A stretch of DNA of 64,000 nucleotides from a virus. Below are positions 60,101-64,000 of the stretch, piece after piece. The first letter of the stretch is position 1, and every line of letters starts with the position of its first letter. Under the pieces are notes generated by a model. The model was not told the origin of the DNA. It saw nothing but the letters and a program-made list of their open reading frames with translations, and made no database searches. The stretch lies in the IMG/VR virus record IMGVR_UViG_3300028025_003409, positions 1 to 64,000 of that record. The stretch is one strand, 5' to 3'. A program made the translations under genes and the position numbers.

Positions 60101-60387
60101 TGGGATCAGTTACAGCAATTGGATTAGCGGATAGCGTATTGGATTTAGAAACTCAATTGGCGTATCACTTACAGGGTAATCACTATCCACCCGTACCACT
60201 TTCTATGGTTCAGCCTTGCATAGAAGCAATTGACGCATACTATGATGAGGACTATGACCGATTTATTGCTATGCCTGAAGGCGTATTCTATAAGGGAATG
60301 AGCCACGCACCTGCCCACGCAATTGTAGACCAACACCACTTGTCTTGGTTTATTGACCCAGTAGACGAATTTGAAGATGAGGAATAA
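60100..60387 (+). CDS. Acidic early protein, 95 residues
   Basis: Frame MGSVTAIGLADSVLDLETQL, with clustered His/Pro and a DYDRF stretch and very acidic end (DEFEDEE). TAATG overlap with the previous stop. Not recognised. Confidence 0.65.
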   Translation: MGSVTAIGLADSVLDLETQLAYHLQGNHYPPVPLSMVQPCIEAIDAYYDEDYDRFIAMPEGVFYKGMSHAPAHAIVDQHHLSWFIDPVDEFEDEE

Positions 60388-60388
60388 A

Positions 60389-60631
60389 ATGAATGCTACA
60401 ATGAGCGACATGGAACTAATCGAGGCAGATACACTTGCACCAGACCAACTAATGATTGGTGATTTAATAAAAGTAAACAATGACATTCTTGAAGTTATTT
60501 TTATTGAAAGTGATTCTACTGGAGATAACTACGATGTACAAGTAAAAAATGAATTTGATGAATTAGAAATAATTCAATTTGCTTATACTGATTCTATTCC
60601 ATTGTATGTTTTTATTGACTACGATGAATAA
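60389..60631 (+). CDS. Acidic early protein, 80 residues
   Basis: An earlier in-frame ATG at 60371 overlaps the previous gene; the ATG at 60389 has GAGGA 5 bases upstream and follows that gene's stop. The chain is acidic with an SH3-like beta pattern (LMIGDLIKVNNDILEVIFIE). A terminator follows. Confidence 0.65.
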   Translation: MNATMSDMELIEADTLAPDQLMIGDLIKVNNDILEVIFIESDSTGDNYDVQVKNEFDELEIIQFAYTDSIPLYVFIDYDE

Positions 60632-60640
60632 GTAAAACTA

Positions 60641-60666
60641 TTTTTATGCACTTCCCCGCATAAAAA
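60641..60666 (+). terminator. Rho-independent terminator
   Basis: TTTTTATGC pairs with GCATAAAAA around an 8-base C-rich loop. It ends the seven-gene operon. Confidence 0.8.
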
Positions 60667-60667
60667 T

Positions 60668-60712
60668 GGGACGTCCCGCAGTCGGGCGTGTCTGTGTATA
60701 TCCTGTGGATAA
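60668..60712 (+). repeat. Composite intergenic element copy 4 with DnaA box
   Basis: GGGACGTCCCG (60668-60678), CGGGCGTGTC (60683-60692), then a perfect DnaA box TGTGGATAA (60704-60712, reverse orientation). The remaining bases to 60794 show no gene. Confidence 0.75.
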
Positions 60713-60794
60713 CTATGTGCTACTCATGAGTAACCCTTTAAATATTTCTTTAAGATAGTTTATTTTATTTTCCCCGATTCTGGGCAAAATTTTT

Positions 60795-60850
60795 TGTGAT
60801 TTTTATCACACGATCAGGATTTGACATTTTTATGATATGTGTGTTAGTAT
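60795..60850 (+). promoter_or_regulatory. Perfect Crp-like site and promoter for a leaderless gene
   Basis: TGTGATTTTTATCACA (60795-60810), then TTGACA (60821-60826) and TAGTAT (60845-60850), spacer 18. The ATG of the next gene is 6 bases after the -10 box, so the RNA probably starts at the ATG. Confidence 0.75.
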
Positions 60851-60856
60851 TGTTAT

Positions 60857-61003
60857 ATGAAAAAAACAAATGAGGAACTCCGCAGGCTTATGGAACTACG
60901 CCGTAGCAACGCTGCCTCTGCCGTGCCTTCTAAAAGGGCTTACAATCGAAAGAAATGTCAGTCCGAACTGTTACAATATAAATATCAACAAAAAGGAGAA
61001 TAG
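60857..61003 (+). CDS. Small basic early protein, 48 residues
   Basis: Frame MKKTNEELRRLMELRRSNAA, rich in Arg and Lys, with a KRAYNRKKCQ stretch. It could bind nucleic acid. Likely leaderless. A second promoter lies inside it. Confidence 0.6.
   Translation: MKKTNEELRRLMELRRSNAASAVPSKRAYNRKKCQSELLQYKYQQKGE
60956..60977 (+). promoter_or_regulatory. TGTCAG-N10-TACAAT promoter inside the 48-residue gene
   Basis: TGTCAG (60956-60961) and TACAAT (60972-60977) with the usual 10-base gap, 30 bases before the next ATG. Confidence 0.55.
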
Positions 61004-61006
61004 CCC

Positions 61007-61183
61007 ATGACCTACGAAAACGATGAAATGCTAGATGAATACTATGCAACTGTATGCCCCTCATGCAAAGAAAATGCGGTAGACGCATATGAAGATAAAT
61101 GCACTCATTGCTTACTAGAAGAAATGTCTGTCCACTATAACGAAGACATTGCTCTAGAAATGAGTCTTGGCCTTGACTACTGA
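61007..61183 (+). CDS. Small acidic zinc-ribbon protein, 58 residues
   Basis: Frame MTYENDEMLDEYYATVCPSC, with CPSC (17-20) and CTHC (32-35), a full zinc-ribbon knuckle pair. AAAGGAG lies before it. Its end overlaps the next gene by 17 bases. Confidence 0.65.
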   Translation: MTYENDEMLDEYYATVCPSCKENAVDAYEDKCTHCLLEEMSVHYNEDIALEMSLGLDY

Positions 61184-61907
61184 TACACTTAAACTTAAAC
61201 GCTCTAATGATAGAAAGGTGGCTAATCTTGTCACAAAAAATGGAAAGCAAGCCGCAATCGCAAATACCTTTGGACTACCTGCTGGAAAGGCTTTCTCGTG
61301 CCCTGGTGCCACTAGCGTATGTGAAAGCGTGTGCTATGCAGGAAAACTCGAAAAACTCTTCAAAGGCGTAAAGGCTAACCTCTTACACAATTGGACCTTA
61401 CTTAAGGACGCCGATCAATTAACTATGGAGACACTGTTAACTGAAATGATTAACGATTTCCGTGCAGACTGTGTAAAGAAAGACGCCCCTATGCTATTCC
61501 GTATCCATTGGGACGGAGATTTCTTTAATGATATATACACTCATGCATGGAAGAATGTAATCAATAACAATCCTGATATTCAATTCTGGGTATATACCCG
61601 TGTTAAGTCTGCTGCACTTATACTTAAGGATGTATCTAATCTATCATTGTACTTCTCTGCAGATAGTGAGAATGTAAAAACCGCCGTTGACTTAAAAATT
61701 AATAGTGGCGTACGTATGGCATACCTTGCTAAGAACTTTGCTATTGGTCAAGCCGATGTAAAAGAAATGATAGGCAGACCTGCTGCTAAGTGTCCTGAGA
61801 ATAATAAACAAATTCCACTTATCTCAACTAACGGTAGCGCTTGCGTTTCATGCTCACTTTGTGTATACTCTAAGAGTGATATCATATTCTCTGCGAGTAA
61901 AAAATAA
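61167..61907 (+). CDS. Gene-product-88-like actinophage protein
   Basis: 246 residues from TTG (61167; another TTG at 61173). The FSCPGATSVCESVCYAGKL motif, FRIHWDGDFFNDIYTHAW, and a FWVYTRV block match what I recall of the actinophage 'gene product 88' family, of unknown function. The C-terminal Cys cluster (CVSCSLC) could form a metal site with the N-terminal cysteines. It is the largest early gene on this strand. Confidence 0.7.
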   Translation: MALTTDTLKLKRSNDRKVANLVTKNGKQAAIANTFGLPAGKAFSCPGATSVCESVCYAGKLEKLFKGVKANLLHNWTLLKDADQLTMETLLTEMINDFRADCVKKDAPMLFRIHWDGDFFNDIYTHAWKNVINNNPDIQFWVYTRVKSAALILKDVSNLSLYFSADSENVKTAVDLKINSGVRMAYLAKNFAIGQADVKEMIGRPAAKCPENNKQIPLISTNGSACVSCSLCVYSKSDIIFSASKK

Positions 61908-61979
61908 ATGAGCACTGCATTCTATTTTTGGATAATGCTAATACTACTAATAAGTTTATTAGGTGGTGGTGGTTGGTGA
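61908..61979 (+). CDS. Very small membrane peptide, 23 residues
   Basis: Frame MSTAFYFWIMLILLISLLGG and three more residues, one membrane segment. It starts on the base after the previous stop. No clear ribosome site, so less sure. Confidence 0.4.
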   Translation: MSTAFYFWIMLILLISLLGGGGW

Positions 61980-61982
61980 TGA

Positions 61983-62061
61983 TCCCCTGAAAAATGGGGA
62001 CGTCGCAAAATCTTTGATTTGTCAAATTACGACACGCATAAAAAATGTGGGGTTTATCACA
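61983..62061 (+). repeat. Composite intergenic element copy 5 with Crp-like site
   Basis: A TCCCC/GGGGA hairpin overlaps GGGACGTCGC (61997-62006). CGACACGC (62030-62037) is the reverse complement of the GCGTGTCG part. TGTGGGGTTTATCACA (62046-62061) matches the Crp-like consensus in all but one position. Confidence 0.7.
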
Positions 62062-62089
62062 CTAGAAAATGTCATTTGGATTAGGATTT

Positions 62090-62116
62090 ATGACATTTTT
62101 ATGCTAAAATTATACT
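62090..62116 (+). promoter_or_regulatory. Promoter of the 56-residue gene
   Basis: ATGACA (62090-62095) and TATACT (62111-62116); spacing 15 is short, so TAAAAT at 62105 may be used instead. The leader contains ACCCCCACAACAGAAAGG before the gene. Confidence 0.5.
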
Positions 62117-62153
62117 ATAAGCAAAACCCCCACAACAGAAAGGCAAGACCCAA

Positions 62154-62324
62154 ATGACACTAGGCGGATACACTTACCAAATTGGTGATTTATTCACAAC
62201 CAGCAAAACAGGCATTACGGGACGCATTAGCGATTTCACCCCTGTCAATGCTAAACTAACTAGAGTTTCATTACGCTTGGCAAACGGCGCACACCGATTT
62301 GCTATGGTAAAGACCTCTAAGTAA
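62154..62324 (+). CDS. Small early protein, 56 residues (tandem paralogue A)
   Basis: Frame MTLGGYTYQIGDLFTTSKTG. The pattern YxxGDxFTTxKxxxxGxI and a C-terminal TSK or TAK match the next gene. Beta-rich and basic, an SH3-like small barrel is possible. Confidence 0.65.
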   Translation: MTLGGYTYQIGDLFTTSKTGITGRISDFTPVNAKLTRVSLRLANGAHRFAMVKTSK

Positions 62325-62355
62325 TCTCAAAATGTGAGAAAATGTCGAAATGGAT

Positions 62356-62385
62356 TTGACATTTCTACAAGCAAAATGTTATACT
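62356..62385 (+). promoter_or_regulatory. TTGACA-N18-TATACT promoter
   Basis: TTGACA (62356-62361) and TATACT (62380-62385). TATACTTAGGTATA is palindromic over the -10 box. It drives the 54-residue gene. Confidence 0.8.
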
Positions 62386-62431
62386 TAGGTATAACCAAAT
62401 AACAACCCCTAACAGAAAAGAGAAAAAACAA

Positions 62432-62596
62432 ATGGCAGTAAATACAGCAACATACAAGGTCGGCGATACTTTCACGACACAGAAGTCAAAGGTTAGCGGA
62501 GTAATCACAGAGATTACACCACAGGCTAACGGAAATGTCCGAGTAAAGTTAGATGTAGATGGCAAGCCACGCTACACAACTTGGACGGCTAAGTAA
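62432..62596 (+). CDS. Small early protein, 54 residues (tandem paralogue B)
   Basis: Frame MAVNTATYKVGDTFTTQKSK, a clear relative of the previous gene. Each copy has its own promoter and an ACCCCTAACAGAAAAG or similar leader. Function unknown. Confidence 0.7.
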   Translation: MAVNTATYKVGDTFTTQKSKVSGVITEITPQANGNVRVKLDVDGKPRYTTWTAK

Positions 62597-62709
62597 TCTA
62601 ATTACTAAGTGTCGGGCGTACAGGCACTATAAATAAGGGGCGAGAACGAACCTGAGCAAGTTCCAAAAAGGCTCAACACCCCCACTAACAGAAAAGGAAA
62701 CAAAAACAA

Positions 62710-63132
62710 ATGGCAAGAGGCAAAGCAATCTCAGTAAAAATCCCTACTCAACGAGTAATCACCGCACTAGAGTCTGCACTAGCAAAACTAGAGTCAGACT
62801 ACGCATCACAAGAACAAAAGGAAGCACAGTACCAACTTCTATACAAGGCTTGGCAGAAAGAGTTAGCAGATTTCGCTATTGCTAATTTCTCAAAGGCTGA
62901 GAACATTAGAACAAACTTCCGTTCTTGGAACAAGACCCTCAACATTGACTTCGACATTATTGGTAGCGAAAGCAATTTCCCTGCTGAACCTGAGAAGCAA
63001 CACGAAACTATCCATCAGCACACTTATCGTGAGCAAAAAGAGGAAATGCAAAATGCAATTCGTATCCTCAAAATGACAGATGAGGAAGTTGTAAATACTT
63101 CCACATACAATGCGGTTGCTCGCTATCTCTAA
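62710..63132 (+). CDS. Early hypothetical protein, 140 residues
   Basis: Frame MARGKAISVKIPTQRVITAL, helical and charged. A basic N-terminal stretch precedes a coiled coil (LESALAKLESDYASQEQKEAQY). AGAAAAGGAA lies before the ATG. The 110-base gap before it has a CCTGAGCAAGTTCC...GGCTCAA hairpin. Not recognised. Confidence 0.7.
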   Translation: MARGKAISVKIPTQRVITALESALAKLESDYASQEQKEAQYQLLYKAWQKELADFAIANFSKAENIRTNFRSWNKTLNIDFDIIGSESNFPAEPEKQHETIHQHTYREQKEEMQNAIRILKMTDEEVVNTSTYNAVARYL

Positions 63133-63142
63133 GTGAGATTGG

Positions 63143-63162
63143 GTGGGGTGTAAAAGCCCCAC
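63143..63162. terminator. Hairpin between convergent genes
   Basis: GTGGGG pairs with CCCCAC around TGTAAAAG. Without a long T run on either side it may be weak, but its place between two converging frames fits a two-way terminator. Confidence 0.6.
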
Positions 63163-63165
63163 TCA

Positions 63166-63303
63166 TTATCCCCTGAGTTCCACGCTATTTATAGCAAGTG
63201 TCCCCTGGGGATCCTTCGCCAGGCTGATTAGGGCGATAACAGAAATACTATAGAGCCAGTTCACACCAACTGCAAGAAGTGTAACTACCTGAGTAAGTAT
63301 CAA
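63166..63303 (-). CDS. Possible small minus-strand membrane protein, 45 residues
   Basis: From a TTG with GGGGAG 5 bases upstream, the frame reads MILTQVVTLLAVGVNWLYSI, then VIALISLA and a polar tail. Long hydrophobic core, one or two membrane passes. It would be the only minus-strand gene of the early region, and it ends facing the terminator hairpin. Its bases are more GC-rich than the neighbours. Confidence 0.45.
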   Translation of the reverse strand: MILTQVVTLLAVGVNWLYSISVIALISLAKDPQGTLAINSVELRG

Positions 63304-63324
63304 AACTGCTCCCCGCAAGGGTCC

Positions 63325-63354
63325 TTGACAAATGTCAGTGGTCTCGTGTACAAT
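63325..63354 (+). promoter_or_regulatory. TTGACA promoter containing TGTCAG-N10-TACAAT
   Basis: TTGACA (63325-63330), TGTCAG (63333-63338) and TACAAT (63349-63354). The -35 spacer is 18 and the TGTCAG gap is again exactly 10, which shows TGTCAG is separate from the -35 box. Confidence 0.78.
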
Positions 63355-63386
63355 TAAATTAAACAAACTAACAGAAAGAGGCCCCC

Positions 63387-63806
63387 ATGGACCAAACAAC
63401 AAACACAGTAGTGAATGCCACAGAAGACTTTCTTCGTGACTCACTAGCCAAAGCAACATTGCGTGTTACAGAATTAGAGGAGCACATCTCTAAGGTTACG
63501 CAGCGCTCATATGCAGAGTCTGCAGATAAGAATCGTATCGTTGAAGCAATGCAAGAGTGGACCCTTGGGGCCCTTGAGCACGGCACCATTGATGAATCAG
63601 ATGCAGAAGAAATTGCAGACATCTGTGGATTTGAACTAACGAAAGAATTCGAAGTTGAAGTCACAGTCATGTATTCGGTTACCGTAAATGCTCGCACTGA
63701 AGAGGATGCACAGAATGCAATTCATGATATTGATTTTGATACTGTAGACTACAATTCAGATTCAATTTCATATCTATCATCCTCAATTGATAGAGTTGAC
63801 ATTTAG
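63387..63806 (+). CDS. Acidic early protein, 139 residues
   Basis: Frame MDQTTNTVVNATEDFLRDSL. An N-terminal coiled coil is followed by an acidic domain (FEVEVTVMYSVTVNARTEED) with a beta-alpha pattern. AAAGAGG lies 8 bases before the ATG. Not recognised. Confidence 0.7.
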   Translation: MDQTTNTVVNATEDFLRDSLAKATLRVTELEEHISKVTQRSYAESADKNRIVEAMQEWTLGALEHGTIDESDAEEIADICGFELTKEFEVEVTVMYSVTVNARTEEDAQNAIHDIDFDTVDYNSDSISYLSSSIDRVDI

Positions 63807-63829
63807 TAGGGGGCTACTAACAAAAGACC

Positions 63830-63861
63830 TGAGCATGTCTGTACGTAAACTGCTCATTTTT
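63830..63861 (+). terminator. Rho-independent terminator
   Basis: TGAGCA pairs with TGCTCA and is followed by TTTTT. A TAGTAG-GGGG-CTACTA hairpin lies just before it, at 63804-63819. Confidence 0.82.
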
Positions 63862-63878
63862 AAAATCCCTCAAAATTT

Positions 63879-63962
63879 GGGACGTCCCGCCGACCAGTCA
63901 TTGTCAAATCGACACGCCGTTTACGAAGGGTGATCTTTGCCACAATGTTCGATTTATCCACA
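63879..63962 (+). repeat. Composite intergenic element copy 6 with DnaA box
   Basis: GGGACGTCCCG (63879-63889), CGACACGCCG (63910-63919, reverse of CGGCGTGTCG), a weak GTGAT...CCACA site near 63930, and a perfect DnaA box TTATCCACA (63954-63962). Confidence 0.75.
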
Positions 63963-63984
63963 TCTAACTATCCCGATTTGCATA

Positions 63985-64000
63985 TGTCAGTCAGTCCTGC
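63985..64000 (+). promoter_or_regulatory. Start of a further TGTCAG promoter, cut by the window end
   Basis: TGTCAG (63985-63990) is followed by exactly 10 bases to the window end. If the early promoter pattern holds, a -10 box begins with the next base. Confidence 0.5.

Noticed and set aside
63368-63697. Minus-strand frame opposite the 139-residue early gene
   Set aside because: Ser/Val-rich mirror frame without a ribosome site; the plus gene has a clear promoter and ribosome site.
1-64000. Integrase, attachment site or repressor that would show a temperate phage
   Set aside because: No integrase or lysogeny repressor was recognised; the only HTH candidate lies in the replication block. 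Lifestyle cannot be decided from this window.

Overview
This window is part of the genome of a long-tailed (siphovirus-type) phage of an actinobacterium. The phage call rests on a complete HK97-type head and tail module: portal, protease-scaffold, capsid, head-tail connectors, tail tube, tail chaperones, a 3183-residue tape measure and tail hub proteins. The actinobacterial host is inferred from a class II (B12-type) ribonucleotide reductase, a protein resembling the actinophage 'gene product 88' family, many start codons sitting directly behind an extended -10 box (leaderless genes), and repeated TGTGA-N6-TCACA sites like those of actinobacterial Crp/GlxR. The DNA is clearly AT-rich, so a low-GC actinobacterium such as a freshwater lineage is plausible but not proven. 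Both ends are cut: the left end lies inside a DNA polymerase III alpha gene and no terminase is present.

Layout. Positions 1-4.5 kb (minus strand) hold replication genes: dnaE start, SSB-like protein, primase, DnaB helicase and small partners. From 4.5 to 31 kb (minus) runs the virion module, read from portal (30.7 kb) down to tail-tip proteins. From 31 to 51 kb (minus) lie a 1238-residue surface protein, the ribonucleotide reductase, and a large set of tail-fibre or surface-decoration genes including two proteins that end in intein-like Hint domains; one plus-strand lysozyme-like gene interrupts this block. From 51.3 to 54.5 kb is an accessory cassette: SGNH hydrolase-like, DHH-like, a 2OG-Fe(II) oxygenase and a JmjC-like oxygenase. 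From 54.6 to 55.6 kb is a small minus-strand operon of membrane and zinc-ribbon proteins. From 56 to 64 kb is a plus-strand early region of about 25 tiny genes in short operons, each headed by repeated regulatory elements.

The replication block would copy the genome, with nucleotides from the reductase. The structural block builds a capsid and a very long tail. The 37-50 kb block decorates the virion with repeat fibres, a collagen-like protein and two Hint proteins. The early region carries a dense and consistent regulatory code: a TGTCAG-N10-(-10) promoter motif, Crp-like palindromes, a GGGACGTCCCG/CGGGCGTGTCG composite, TGAGCCTAGCAAATAA repeats, consensus DnaA boxes, and leader hairpins whose stems differ in sequence but keep pairing around an AGG loop.

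The best candidates for undescribed biology are (1) the duplicated fibre-plus-Hint gene pair, whose Hint domains sit behind (Y/F)SF(T/V)P repeat arrays and have lost the block B histidine while keeping the C-terminal His-Asn-Ser, and (2) the early-region regulatory code.
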